A DNA stretch of 64,000 nt from MGIIa-K1 sp964577145 (GCA_964577145.1 CAZNXM010000003.1:1-64000), one strand, 5' to 3'. Counted from the first letter of the stretch, positions 1-9,711 are shown. The notes: generated by a model not told the origin, from the sequence alone. Made by a program: numbers and translations.

Positions 1-203
1 CCAAACATTCCTCCAAACATGAATATCATCGCAGCAGCGGGGCTTTTCATCGAAATCGAATATGCTGCCACTCCGGTAAGGAATACAATTCCAAGGAGGA
101 TGAGCGTTTTCTGAATAGTTCCATCGAGAGTCATCCTCTCTGTTCCTGTGGACGGAGCGAAATACTTCTTGTTCAGCGCGGGATTTCCTCTGTTAAATGC
201 CAT
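1..203 (-). CDS. Bax inhibitor-1/YccA-like membrane protein (N-terminal part only)
   Basis: The minus-strand frame starts at an ATG at 201-203 and runs off the left edge, giving about 67 residues. The N-terminus reads NPALNKKYF, then a Thr-Leu-Asp-Gly-Thr-Ile-Gln-Lys-Thr segment leading into a hydrophobic helix (LILLGIVFLTGVAAY). That layout is what I know from the BaxI_1/YccA-like multi-helix membrane family, whose role in prokaryotes is unclear (possibly cation leak). A strong Shine-Dalgarno AGGAGG lies 11 bases upstream of the ATG. It follows the lamin-tail/PLD gene on the same strand after a 54-base gap, so it may be co-transcribed. Only the first helix region and the start of the second are visible, so the family call rests on the N-terminal signature. 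Confidence 0.72.
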   Translation of the reverse strand, partial: MAFNRGNPALNKKYFAPSTGTERMTLDGTIQKTLILLGIVFLTGVAAYSISMKSPAAAMIFMFGGMF

Positions 204-257
204 AGTGACCACTTCCTCCTCTGTACTGCTCCTTTTTCAACCTTCTATGAGTAAACC

Positions 258-3200
258 CTAGATTTGTTGGGAATACCATTCTGCTAATTGGTCCTCAGTC
301 CAACCATCATCTATGTAGGATTGAACCTGTTCAAGTGTCCATCCAGGGAATCTACTCAGATCGGGGCCAGTATCCTCTACTTGCGCAGACCCATCCAGTA
401 CTGGCATCTGTGCTCCATCCAATACTGGAACATTGAAATCCTTCACTGGCGCAGAAAAATCATCCATCATATCTTCGTCCTTTTTCCTGAGCAGTAGAAT
501 CGCTCCAGCACCAATCAAAATAATTCCTGAACCAATAATTAACCACGTCATAAAGTCAATTCCACTGGACTCATCACCTTGATTGCTATCATTGATCGAT
601 TTATCCTTGTTCTGCTGAGCAGTACATCCCTCGATATCGGTTGCTTCTCCAACCGGTGTACCTGGGCAATTATCCTCAGAATCGATTACGCCATCTCCAT
701 CAGAATCACTGCTCGTGACATTGCCATCGGTACCATTTCCGCTCGTATTGTCAATTGGAGTCGTGGTATCGATATTTTCTAAGGCGCACCCGATTATTTC
801 CCAATCGTCTGTACCATCTGCGTCAGCATCAGCAAGAGTAAGCGCATCATGTGAACTAATATTTTCTTCTGTAGTAGCCCAGAGAATCTCATCTGCATCA
901 TGAATACAATCGCCGTCGGTATCGTTACTATTAGGATTAGATGAATATGAATATTCGACACTATTCACCAGACCATCTCCATCACCATCAAGAAGTTCAT
1001 CACCACTTCTGGAACGTTGTAATCCGTTCTCAACTTCCCACTTATCTGGTAATCCGTCTAAATCGGTATCTGTGGTGTTGTCAAGTCTATTCCAATCCTC
1101 CCACCAAGATGCTTCGTAAATTGCAGTGATTTCAGTTGAGTGGATGACTAAACCCATCTCTCTATTCTGGAGTATTGAATTATCACCCCAATTGATTGAA
1201 GAGATAAGCACGCTTTCTCCATCCACAATTACTCCTTTATTGTGCAATTTTGTGACAGTTTCATTTTCACTCATCAGAATCGCTTCAATATCCCCGCTCC
1301 AATCTTCGTTTAGTTCGTTAACTGCCTCACGAATATCTGGGTTATCATTTGCATAGTGCTGATTGATGATTAGGCGAATACGAACTCCTCGGTCTGCTGC
1401 TGCTTGTAGAGCATCAGTCAAGGGGTTTTGACCCCAGCCCCAATACCAATCCATCTCGAAGGATTGCAACGAGAGAAGTATCTCATCGTCAGCTGAGTCT
1501 ATCAGTCCAGTCAGACCTTGGATACAATCGTCTGGACATGTCAATAATTCACCGCTAATCGGGCCATTTACAGCGACTCCAGCATTCATTGGACCAGTCC
1601 ATGAAGATGGAGGCTCATAGGAGCCCGAATCCGGTTGTGAAACCGTTGTGTCTTCGACATGTAGTTGCGACGGGTCCTCATCGAATGCCATTCGTTCGAG
1701 TACAATTGTAGCGAGATCTACGCTATCGACAATTACTCCCCAGTCTCTATTTCCTGTTCGGTCAGCCGGTAACGACGAGTCTTTCCAGTTTCCTGAACCA
1801 ATCCACACGCTACTATCGTCTCTAACTGCAACCTTGGAATGGATGTATGCATATGGCGAGTTGTATGAAGAGGAAAACTGCAAGACTTCAGCCCCACCTT
1901 GTTCTAATTCCCACATCATTCCAATGCTTTGTCCAACGCTATAATCGCCCCACCATTCCTCAGGTTCGTGTACGACAACAGTGACTTCAACACCCGATGC
2001 TTCTGCATCGATTAGTGCTTGAACAAGATATGGGTGGTGGATTTGATAGACGTGTAGATGAATAGTTTCCTGCGCATCTGCAATCCAAGATAGTACGGGT
2101 TCCAATCCATCTTCTGGGCTGATTAGCGCAGTGACATTTGTGTTGTCAGTGAAGGTGTTTGAACTACAGAAATGGCTCGCTCCAGCAGTCGACCAGCGCA
2201 TTTGCCAATCAGTTGCAGTATCGGTATCAGGCATTACTCCACAACCATCTCCTCTCAGGTATAGTATACGGTCAATGGTTGTAACAGGCTCAGCAATGGC
2301 AACCCCGCTCCAACCTTCAACTGAAGTCGGTCCATTGCCGTAAACGAATGAATCTGCAACAGTGCCATCTGGTGCTACGAGACCAATTGTTGCTCCAGAA
2401 TCTGGCAACCATATCGGATAGTCCATTACATCGTCTGCATCGAGTACAATCGTATCTCCCATGCCCTTTACACCAGATGCATCAGGACTGATAATTACCG
2501 ATTCACCAGGAGAGATCATGACAGAGGTAAATGTTCCATTGAATGATGAGCCACCTGTTTGCTGCTTCTGAATTTGCCATCCATCAAGTATTGCAGGAAG
2601 AACACCGATGTTTGAAATTTCGAAAAATTCATCATTGGTCGTTTGACTTTTTTCCTCGAACATAAATCTGCTAAAAATCAGGTCATCAGGGCCAGCGAAG
2701 GAAGAGACATCAGGCTCTGGTTGTCCAGGAGTTGGCCACGGAAGAGTCTCACCGGAATGACTCATTGTGATACAATCAGTAGTGATTGTCCAACTAACGA
2801 AATCAACCGGGTTGCCATCGGGGTCTTCTAGAGTGAACGAGCCCCCATATCCGCTAATGAACCACATTGGTAGTGTGATTACAGCCCTTTGGCCAGGCGC
2901 GATTATTGTTGAAGATGAATTCCACATTCTATCGGTACGGACATGGAATAACTCACCATCATCAGATTCCATTCTCCAAGCTGATAAATCAATATTCTCA
3001 CTTCCATTATTGAGCAATTCAATCCAGTCATGGTCAGGAGTTACACTACCATCTGAGCAATGCGCTAGAACCTCAGTTACCGATACAGTAGTTTGACCTG
3101 TATAGGGTGAGGTTTGGGGATTAGGCATACCGGGTGTAGGCCAAGGTGCTTGACTCCAATCACCTTGCCACATCCAAATACTCTCGCCCTCAGTACTCTG

Positions 3201-4958
3201 ATTATATGTCATTGAGGAGATGATTTGGTTTGTGTGGTCACGTAGTTCAATAGTATCAGGATTTGTATTTCTCAAATAGAACCCTTGGCTACCATTTATT
3301 GCAACAAGTGCGATTTCTCCGGGGTTTAGCATGGCGTCGTTTCGAAGTGGTAACTGATCTGCACTAAGTGAGAAAGTACGAGGACCTGCTGTCAATTTCC
3401 AATTGGTTAGGTCCACGCTGATATTACCTGTATTCTTCAGTTCAATCCATTCTCCATCAGGCCAACTAGAAGAGTCATTACCAACTGCATCTGGGAATAT
3501 TTCGTTGAATGAAACATCGCCTGTAACAGTCGAAGTGCCCGGCTCTGGTTGTCCTGGAGTCGGCCAAGCAGATGGAGTCCAAGGATCGGTTGGCATCGTC
3601 GCAGCAATTAGAGAGATATTCTCTCCGTGGTCGTTATTCCACCATGAGCTACTGACTACGGTTCCAAATTGGTCAAATAGCATCAGATGATTGTAGTCAT
3701 TCCATAACTCCGTACCTTGAATGAATTGTACTAAACGGCGGCCGTCGGGGGCAATTGCCGTTGCGGGTTGAGTGTCATTGAATACAAGAGACACCGCATC
3801 TACTTGTGTGGTATTACCCATGCCATCCATTATCATCCAACCTTGTAGGTCGAGGTTGCCAGTTCCAGTATTATGCAATTCAACCCATTCACCATCGGGA
3901 ACTGGTGCTCCATCGATTGTTGCGTTCGGAAGAACTTCAGAAATCTGAATCGGTGAGGAGCCATTGACAATCATGTCCCAAGGCACTGGGTTTTCAGATT
4001 CTGGCGTTGGGAATGCTGAAGGCACCCAATTTCCACTTGGGTGGTTTGTGAGGGAAAATCCGGGGTAAGCAACTGTCCAACTGATAGTTTGTGCAGTAGT
4101 TCCATTCGGCCATTTCAAGGTAAGAGTCTCCTGTCCATTATTGAGAACTCCCCACTGAGTAGTTCCATTTACCGCAACTATTCTTTTTTCATTGGGTGCA
4201 ATATCCATTGAGGAGCCGATTAGATGGGTGGAATTCATCGGTAACGTATTTCCAGCAGCATCGCTGATACTCCATCCCGTGAGATCAATCGTATTTTGTC
4301 CTGTATTGAGTAATTCGACCCATTCTCCGCCGGGCCAACTTGCATTATCTGCACTTGGCCAAGGATTGGCCATTACTTCATTGAATACCAAATCTGCAGC
4401 TACTGGGGCGGTTGCTGCACTATTTGCAGAACCCGGTGTAGGTTGGTTTGTTGGAACCCAATCGGCAGTAGGATTAGCAGAATCCTCTTCCAGACTGACG
4501 CCACTACTAGATGTCGTGCTCCAAGATGCCTGGTCGACGCGGGTTCCCGAAGAATCCAGAAGGTCGACATATCCGCCGGTATTTGTCATGTAGAAATTAG
4601 CAGAACCATTTCGTGCAACAACTAGATAGTCGCCGGGTTGAATGGTCCATGTGGATGAATTACCTGCCTCATATCCTACGATAGAGTCAGAGTTGGCGAC
4701 TAGGATTTTCGAGGCTTGATTTTCGAGTTCCCAGTTGAGAATATCGATTGCACTCGTGCCATTATTGTATAATTCAATCCATTCTCCATTTGGCCAAACA
4801 TCATCATCATAGCCATTTGGATTTGGAATTAATTCGTTTAGACAAATGTCGGATGTACAAGCGATTGAACGCCCACTTGTCGCCGCGCCTACGTCTACAA
4901 TTTGAGACATTGGAGCGAGAATCATTACTGCAATCAAAATGAATGGGCGGAGATTCAT
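258..4958 (-). CDS. Giant surface protein: six lamin-tail domains, PLD-like nuclease, TSP3 repeats, C-terminal membrane anchor
   Basis: An exported protein of about 1566 residues. An upstream TTG/ATG at 5007-5012 is possible, but the ATG at 4958 is preceded by GGTGAG and begins a proper signal peptide (MNLRPFILIAVMILAP), so I use it. Six lamin-tail-like domains (pattern NE...DGEWIELxNxG...L.GW) fill roughly residues 35-870. Two complete phospholipase D HxKx4D motifs follow: H1040/K1042/D1047 and H1239/K1241/D1246, so the catalytic pair looks intact. Then come Ca-binding thrombospondin type 3 repeats, one transmembrane helix (about 1468-1490) and a short cytoplasmic tail with a Gly-Trp-Thr motif repeated twice. 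PLD-family enzymes of this shape are often nucleases; lamin-tail domains recur in bacterial extracellular nucleases. A surface nuclease is therefore the favoured inference, with phospholipase as the alternative. It lies downstream of a permease gene and an OB-fold protein gene. Confidence 0.85.
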   Translation of the reverse strand: MNLRPFILIAVMILAPMSQIVDVGAATSGRSIACTSDICLNELIPNPNGYDDDVWPNGEWIELYNNGTSAIDILNWELENQASKILVANSDSIVGYEAGNSSTWTIQPGDYLVVARNGSANFYMTNTGGYVDLLDSSGTRVDQASWSTTSSSGVSLEEDSANPTADWVPTNQPTPGSANSAATAPVAADLVFNEVMANPWPSADNASWPGGEWVELLNTGQNTIDLTGWSISDAAGNTLPMNSTHLIGSSMDIAPNEKRIVAVNGTTQWGVLNNGQETLTLKWPNGTTAQTISWTVAYPGFSLTNHPSGNWVPSAFPTPESENPVPWDMIVNGSSPIQISEVLPNATIDGAPVPDGEWVELHNTGTGNLDLQGWMIMDGMGNTTQVDAVSLVFNDTQPATAIAPDGRRLVQFIQGTELWNDYNHLMLFDQFGTVVSSSWWNNDHGENISLIAATMPTDPWTPSAWPTPGQPEPGTSTVTGDVSFNEIFPDAVGNDSSSWPDGEWIELKNTGNISVDLTNWKLTAGPRTFSLSADQLPLRNDAMLNPGEIALVAINGSQGFYLRNTNPDTIELRDHTNQIISSMTYNQSTEGESIWMWQGDWSQAPWPTPGMPNPQTSPYTGQTTVSVTEVLAHCSDGSVTPDHDWIELLNNGSENIDLSAWRMESDDGELFHVRTDRMWNSSSTIIAPGQRAVITLPMWFISGYGGSFTLEDPDGNPVDFVSWTITTDCITMSHSGETLPWPTPGQPEPDVSSFAGPDDLIFSRFMFEEKSQTTNDEFFEISNIGVLPAILDGWQIQKQQTGGSSFNGTFTSVMISPGESVIISPDASGVKGMGDTIVLDADDVMDYPIWLPDSGATIGLVAPDGTVADSFVYGNGPTSVEGWSGVAIAEPVTTIDRILYLRGDGCGVMPDTDTATDWQMRWSTAGASHFCSSNTFTDNTNVTALISPEDGLEPVLSWIADAQETIHLHVYQIHHPYLVQALIDAEASGVEVTVVVHEPEEWWGDYSVGQSIGMMWELEQGGAEVLQFSSSYNSPYAYIHSKVAVRDDSSVWIGSGNWKDSSLPADRTGNRDWGVIVDSVDLATIVLERMAFDEDPSQLHVEDTTVSQPDSGSYEPPSSWTGPMNAGVAVNGPISGELLTCPDDCIQGLTGLIDSADDEILLSLQSFEMDWYWGWGQNPLTDALQAAADRGVRIRLIINQHYANDNPDIREAVNELNEDWSGDIEAILMSENETVTKLHNKGVIVDGESVLISSINWGDNSILQNREMGLVIHSTEITAIYEASWWEDWNRLDNTTDTDLDGLPDKWEVENGLQRSRSGDELLDGDGDGLVNSVEYSYSSNPNSNDTDGDCIHDADEILWATTEENISSHDALTLADADADGTDDWEIIGCALENIDTTTPIDNTSGNGTDGNVTSSDSDGDGVIDSEDNCPGTPVGEATDIEGCTAQQNKDKSINDSNQGDESSGIDFMTWLIIGSGIILIGAGAILLLRKKDEDMMDDFSAPVKDFNVPVLDGAQMPVLDGSAQVEDTGPDLSRFPGWTLEQVQSYIDDGWTEDQLAEWYSQQI

Positions 4959-4996
4959 GGTACTCACCGGGCAATGACCACAAAGTGCTGACCCTT

Positions 4997-5010
4997 GATG
5001 CTTACGCATC
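4997..5010 (-). terminator. Short hairpin just after the TctA-like gene
   Basis: GATGC-TTAC-GCATC forms a 5-bp stem with a 4-base loop, three bases past the stop codon of the upstream permease gene. It resembles other small stop-proximal hairpins in this window. It may be a weak terminator or an intercistronic processing site, since the next gene follows directly. Confidence 0.35.
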
Positions 5011-5012
5011 AA

Positions 5013-6530
5013 TCATAGGAATCCGAAAGCATCGAATTTCTGTGCAAATGTGTAAATCATAATCGGAACGAGAATGATACCCATACCGTGAGATCGTCTT
5101 ATTCCGAGTCTAGGGGGCATCAATCCAACGATGGTCCCAATAATCAAAACTCCAATTCCGATCCAACCTGTGGTCAACCAAACTAGAGCAGATATGAAAA
5201 TAATAACTCCAAGCACCATGCTCTGAAGCGGGATTGCTTCATGCAATCTTAGTACACCCTTTCCTACATGTCGCATTATTGGTACAGAGATAAGTCCGGC
5301 TGCAATAGTTAGAGCCAGTAATCTGATGAAATCAGTGGTTGGATGTAGACCAGTCCAAGTTTCAATTGGGTACATTTGTTTGAGAGCAAGTGTTGCTCCA
5401 CTACGGGACCTACCGATTATGTAGAGGAAACCAAGGACCATTACTGTTACAGCAGTATTTGTCGCTGAGAGTAAGGCAATAATCTCCAAATCTTGTTTGT
5501 GGTGTGGGCTTTCACCTTCGCCAGCAGCTTCTGCTCTTGCTAACGCAAGTAATTCTGCATCACTCAATTGTGAAAGTTTTCTTGTCTCCCAGTCAAGTCC
5601 ATACCCTTCCTCACCTTTGATTTTGGCCGCGACATTTCTGCCACCCATTACCAATACCGTAGCCTGAGCTGCGGTCATTCCAGGAAGAACACCCATTGCA
5701 GCGCCCGCACATGAAGAGAGGAAGCAGGGCAGGATTAGAGGCCCGGACGGAGGGAGTTCCCAGTCCTCTTTCTGCGGAGGGAGTTCACTTGTTGTCGCAT
5801 AGATGTCGAGCAAGTTTGCGATTCCGAATAATCCGGCTAGTGATGGTAAGAGGAGAGATGCATCCGGCATCCCAACTGGTGAACTTGCTGGCAAATTGAA
5901 AACACCCCAACCATAGAGTCCTGCTAGCAAGAAAAAGGCAGTAGCAGCCATAAAACCAGCAAATCTCGAATCTCTACCCAATTTCCCCCTAGTCAATTTA
6001 CGTACCCATTGTGGCCAATCTAGCCTCGTAGTTTCAGTAGCCAACAGCAGGAAAGAAATAGTGAGGAGAATGAATGGGAGTGAACCTCTCAAACCATCAT
6101 ACCAACCCAATTCTGGGCCGAATACTATTCGCGCTACGATAATCAATGGTAATGAGAGAAATAACCCTAATTGGCTCCCTCTTGCCGACCAAGCAACACC
6201 TTTTGGTGCGTTTCCTGAGAGCAACATCCTATGCCCCGGGAGTAGTGAAAGTGCAGTATCGCCACCGGGGGCTCCAATTAATGCTGCAGGAATATAATTG
6301 AGAAATGTATGAACTACTCCGGTTGCAACAATGATTCCAGCAACTGCAGAAAGTGGAATTCCTACAGCTAGTAATGCTGGTGAAACCGCAAGGAGAATAA
6401 GTGCGACATTGTTGACGTGAAAACCAGGGATTAATCCGGTTAACGAACCCAAGCAAACACCGATTAATAATGCGGCCATCATCCAACCAAATTCATAGAA
6501 GAAGTTGGAAAAAAGGAGTGATACTTCCAT
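5013..6530 (-). CDS. TctA-like (tripartite tricarboxylate family) permease
   Basis: A polytopic membrane protein of 505 residues with about 10-12 hydrophobic helices. The N-terminal GLIPGFHVNN and the mid-protein PGMTAAQATVLVMGG segments match the repeated Gly-rich signature of the TctA/DUF112 permease family, in which the large subunit takes up carboxylates in bacteria. No TctB small subunit or TctC binding protein is visible nearby; archaeal members commonly stand alone, and their substrate is not established. A charged cytoplasmic-looking insert occurs near the middle (ALARAEAAGEGESPHHK). Start: ATG at 6530 with GGTGAG five bases upstream; this gene begins four bases after the stop of the OB-fold gene, so the two are almost certainly translated as one operon. 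Confidence 0.8.
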   Translation of the reverse strand: MEVSLLFSNFFYEFGWMMAALLIGVCLGSLTGLIPGFHVNNVALILLAVSPALLAVGIPLSAVAGIIVATGVVHTFLNYIPAALIGAPGGDTALSLLPGHRMLLSGNAPKGVAWSARGSQLGLFLSLPLIIVARIVFGPELGWYDGLRGSLPFILLTISFLLLATETTRLDWPQWVRKLTRGKLGRDSRFAGFMAATAFFLLAGLYGWGVFNLPASSPVGMPDASLLLPSLAGLFGIANLLDIYATTSELPPQKEDWELPPSGPLILPCFLSSCAGAAMGVLPGMTAAQATVLVMGGRNVAAKIKGEEGYGLDWETRKLSQLSDAELLALARAEAAGEGESPHHKQDLEIIALLSATNTAVTVMVLGFLYIIGRSRSGATLALKQMYPIETWTGLHPTTDFIRLLALTIAAGLISVPIMRHVGKGVLRLHEAIPLQSMVLGVIIFISALVWLTTGWIGIGVLIIGTIVGLMPPRLGIRRSHGMGIILVPIMIYTFAQKFDAFGFL

Positions 6531-6534
6531 ATGC

Positions 6535-8256
6535 TCACCCTTGATTCTCTACTTCTTCACGGTCGGATTCACCATCGCCATCACTGTCTTCATTATCCGG
6601 AGAGTAACCAAGAGCGATTTCCGCTTCATCAGATAACATGTCGCCATCTGCATCGCTAACATCTGCATCTTGGAGTAAATATCTGTGAGCAAGATTCACG
6701 TCATCAGCAACTTCGACAAGTCGACCTGTCCAAGTAAGTGTCATGTTTTCGTGAATGGAATCAAGACCGATCGAGTCGAATACGGGGTCGATTAGGATTT
6801 TTTGCTGTGAGCCTTCTCTCTGCAAGTAGGTTTCACCCTCAATGTCTACGACGTTACCGGTGATTTTCACTCGCTTATCTATATCATACCATTCTGGAGC
6901 ACCTTTGCTCCAGTCGAAGGCTTGTGGTTGTGGAGGGTCACCAACAAGCGTCAAACTATTGACAAATAATTGGAATTCTACCGAAGAAGGAATCCAATTC
7001 ACACTGACGTTGAGCACTATTGCCTGGCCATCTTCAATCCATCCACTATACATGCCCAAAGGAATCATTGCATCGAATTTCGTGTCCATATTTGGATAGA
7101 TGCCATCTGCTACGATAATTGCAGTATCCCTATCAGTTTCCATTTGTGATGAGCCATATGCAAAGCCTGAGACAACATATGTGGTATTATGAGAGGCATT
7201 GATTGTTGAAACAGGATTTTCAGCCAATTGTAGTAGTAAATCTTCTGCGTCATTAACATCGATTAGGTCAACATCACCAGTTAGACCAGCATCAATACAC
7301 CATCCTACATATGTGGTAGACCACAAGAGTCTACCTTTGAATTCAACCCGTTCTCCTTCGTATTCGCTTATGTCCCCAATACCTCTCAAACAAGCACGGT
7401 AGCCGTCAGGGCCAACGATTTCCGTTCCGTTTATCTCACCAACTATCGATACTAAATTGCCAGAAGAATAGGACCAACTCGAAATATCATCAAAGCCAAT
7501 TTCGGTAGATTCGGGGGTATGGGTGCGTACAATTCGGATCTCTGGTCCCTCTGTATGAAGCGCCCATCGCGCTTCTCTTTGTTCGTATTGCACAACTGCG
7601 GTAATTTCGACCTTCTGACCCGCTTCAAGCTGTTGTCCGGGAGCGGAATGAATGATCAAGCGTATTTGGTGGTCAGAGTTTGCATAATTTGGATGGTCGC
7701 CAAGGTATAGTGCTGTGAAGGATGAATCAGGTGACACAGCCTTGGTTAGATATCCATTTACGATGAATGAATCACCTGCGAAAGCCTCTGGATCATTAGC
7801 AATAGTTGAGATTCCAATTAGCGGAGTTTCTGGAACATCACTTTCGTCCCACGATAAGGCACCGGCTCCTAAGGATTGAAGCCATAATCTTCCTTCGTAT
7901 TCGATGACGTCACCAGTGGCGGTAACCTTTGTCCCAAGAACGGGGATTTCTCCTGGACGATACCACCTAAGTTCGACAACACCAGTATCATCTTCGACAA
8001 TGAGGTCAATACGGTCATCTCCTGAACCATACGGGTCTTCAACCCACGAAATAAGCGTGCCTTCAATCGAAACGACTTCATTTGTGTATTCGACCAGATT
8101 CTTGACTTCAACCAATTCCGGTTCACGAACCATAGCATATGCATTCATTGCTGCCACGAGTAATACCGACAGTGAAAACATCACCCAGAGGCGCTGTCCA
8201 CGCAGTTCAGGGGAATCGTCCATGAGCCTATCAAGAACATCGCCAATGCCGCTCAT
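6535..8256 (-). CDS. Membrane-anchored protein with several OB-fold-like domains and a TSP3 tail
   Basis: A 573-residue protein with one N-terminal signal-anchor helix (about residues 22-41), so the bulk is expected outside the cell. At least three and perhaps five beta-rich modules follow, each with the pattern 'V.I.G.(6-30)...V.L.GD' typical of OB folds: roughly residues 33-118, 128-245, 255-337, and two more up to 530. The first resembles the nucleic-acid-type OB domains attached to secreted nucleases. The C-terminus carries two Asp-rich Ca-binding thrombospondin type 3 motifs (DADGDMLSDEAE and DSDGDGESDREE). It starts the minus-strand cluster that continues into the permease and the lamin-tail/PLD protein. 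OB folds can also bind sugars or metals, so DNA binding is only an inference. The ATG at 8256 has a modest AGGGA upstream. Confidence 0.68.
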   Translation of the reverse strand: MSGIGDVLDRLMDDSPELRGQRLWVMFSLSVLLVAAMNAYAMVREPELVEVKNLVEYTNEVVSIEGTLISWVEDPYGSGDDRIDLIVEDDTGVVELRWYRPGEIPVLGTKVTATGDVIEYEGRLWLQSLGAGALSWDESDVPETPLIGISTIANDPEAFAGDSFIVNGYLTKAVSPDSSFTALYLGDHPNYANSDHQIRLIIHSAPGQQLEAGQKVEITAVVQYEQREARWALHTEGPEIRIVRTHTPESTEIGFDDISSWSYSSGNLVSIVGEINGTEIVGPDGYRACLRGIGDISEYEGERVEFKGRLLWSTTYVGWCIDAGLTGDVDLIDVNDAEDLLLQLAENPVSTINASHNTTYVVSGFAYGSSQMETDRDTAIIVADGIYPNMDTKFDAMIPLGMYSGWIEDGQAIVLNVSVNWIPSSVEFQLFVNSLTLVGDPPQPQAFDWSKGAPEWYDIDKRVKITGNVVDIEGETYLQREGSQQKILIDPVFDSIGLDSIHENMTLTWTGRLVEVADDVNLAHRYLLQDADVSDADGDMLSDEAEIALGYSPDNEDSDGDGESDREEVENQG

Positions 8257-8309
8257 TGTTTCCCTTAGACACTGTTAGGTACATCAGTCTGTTTGCGAAA
8301 GGGGTTGAT

Positions 8310-9623
8310 ATGGTGGTACCCAAAGCGAGGCTTATGCGAGACCGGGTAATACGTGATGAAATTCATCGCGACATCTTGGTTCCCTCTCATATTGCAAGGT
8401 TGATTGATACACGCGAATTCCAGCGACTGCGTAACATTCAGCAACTCGCAACCTGTCATTATGTGTTTCCTGCAGCAACTCATAATCGCTTTGCACACAG
8501 CCTTGGGGCATACCATTTGGCCACAGTACTTTGCAACCATTTGAGTGATGTACAGCCGGGAATAATTTCAGCAGATGATGCTGAACTAGTTTCTATTGCT
8601 GCATTATTGCATGATATTGGTCATCCACCCTTTTCCCATCTACTGGAGAGTCCGAAGGTATTCGCAACATTCCATAGCCACGAAAAGTGGGGCCAGATGA
8701 TGCTGGAATCTGATGAAACCGAGATAGGTTCTGCTTTGCGTGAGGTCCTTGGAACCGCAAGAACACAACGTTTGTTTGCACTTTTTAATGGTGCTTCGGA
8801 GTGTAATGGTGAAGTGATTGCACCATTCCTAAAGGAGATTGTTTCGAGCCAATTAGATGTCGACAGAATGGATTACATGATTCGTGACCAGGCAAATACT
8901 GGAGCACAAATAGGCGGTTTTGACAGTGCTAGAGTAATCAGGGCACTTCGTGTAGATGAAGAGGGTCACCTATTCGCAAAGCAATGGGGGTTACCGGCTA
9001 TTGAAGCATATTTGGTGACTCGATATCATATGTATAACCAAGTCTATTTTCACAAGGTGAATCAACTTACTCAAGAGTATTTGGTGAGGGTCTTATCGCG
9101 TGCTAGAGTGCTAGCAGAGAGCGATTCGCTTTCACTTAGTAATTCACTTTCATCAATGCTGACCTCAACTGAGTTAACCGTCAGGGAATATGCTAGATTA
9201 ACGGATGCTGATATCAATAGTGCCTTGCTTGATTGGGCAGATCATGAGGATGCGATTCTTTCCGGGTATGCACGAAGGTTGGTCTCTCGGCGCGATTATC
9301 ACAAGAGTATTCGGATTGGAGACTTGTCAACAAAAATGATGGACGTAGTTATTCCACGCCTCTTACCAATTGTCGAAGAGGCAGGATATGATGAGTCGGA
9401 CATCATCACCGCTTCGATTCGCAAAAAGGGATACATGCCTTATGCGCAGGGAATAAAGTTGGAAGACGGCCGTGATGTCGTCGAACATTCACCATTGATT
9501 CAGAGTTTGGTACAACAGTCAGTACATGCTTTGATATTCATTCCAGAAGATGTGAGAGACCATTGTGAGCAGGTTGCAAGGGAAGTAATCAAGCCGTCAC
9601 AATCAAGTCTTGCATCCTTCTGA
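8310..9623 (+). CDS. HD-domain phosphohydrolase (COG1078/SAMHD1-like, dNTPase-type)
   Basis: A 437-residue cytosolic enzyme. The HD metal-binding set is visible: H63 in NRFAHSLG, H101-D102 in ALLHDIGHPPFSH, and the later Asp in QLDVDRMDYMIRD. The spacing and the RLRNIQQL...YVFPAATHNR segment fit the COG1078 family, relatives of dGTPases and SAMHD1 that hydrolyse (d)NTPs. An upstream start at 8256 exists but would overlap the divergent OB-fold gene; the ATG at 8310 has AAAGGGG five bases upstream and matches the usual family N-terminus (an ATG at 8334 is a further option). It is transcribed away from the OB-fold/permease/PLD cluster, separated by about 53 bases that must hold both promoters. 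Confidence 0.88.
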   Translation: MVVPKARLMRDRVIRDEIHRDILVPSHIARLIDTREFQRLRNIQQLATCHYVFPAATHNRFAHSLGAYHLATVLCNHLSDVQPGIISADDAELVSIAALLHDIGHPPFSHLLESPKVFATFHSHEKWGQMMLESDETEIGSALREVLGTARTQRLFALFNGASECNGEVIAPFLKEIVSSQLDVDRMDYMIRDQANTGAQIGGFDSARVIRALRVDEEGHLFAKQWGLPAIEAYLVTRYHMYNQVYFHKVNQLTQEYLVRVLSRARVLAESDSLSLSNSLSSMLTSTELTVREYARLTDADINSALLDWADHEDAILSGYARRLVSRRDYHKSIRIGDLSTKMMDVVIPRLLPIVEEAGYDESDIITASIRKKGYMPYAQGIKLEDGRDVVEHSPLIQSLVQQSVHALIFIPEDVRDHCEQVAREVIKPSQSSLASF

Positions 9624-9636
9624 GAGTGTTTGCTAC

Positions 9637-9710
9637 GGACCAGTAGCTTAGTTGGTTAGAGCACCTGGCTCATAACCAGGCGGTCGCGGGTTCAAATCCC
9701 CCCTGGTCCA
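9637..9710 (+). tRNA. tRNA with CAU anticodon (elongator Met or Ile2)
   Basis: A complete 74-base cloverleaf: acceptor GGACCAG/CTGGTCC with A73, D arm GCTT/GAGC, anticodon stem CCTGG/CCAGG with loop CTCATAA (anticodon CAU at 9671-9673), 5-base variable loop, T loop TTCAAAT. No intron and no encoded CCA. The anticodon stem lacks the three G-C pairs of initiator tRNA, so this is elongator Met or the agmatidine-modified Ile2; sequence alone does not decide. The T stem GCGGG/CCCCC has one C-C mismatch (9687 against 9701). Confidence 0.95.
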
Positions 9711-9711
9711 C
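9681..9711 (+). repeat. tRNA 3'-end repeat, copy 1 (inside the tRNA gene)
   Basis: This 31-base segment spans the variable loop, T arm, acceptor 3' strand and one base beyond. It recurs 111 bases downstream at 9792-9822 with a single mismatch (C9685 against A9796). Duplication of a tRNA 3' end is the classic footprint of integrase-mediated insertion (attL/attR). Confidence 0.85.
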
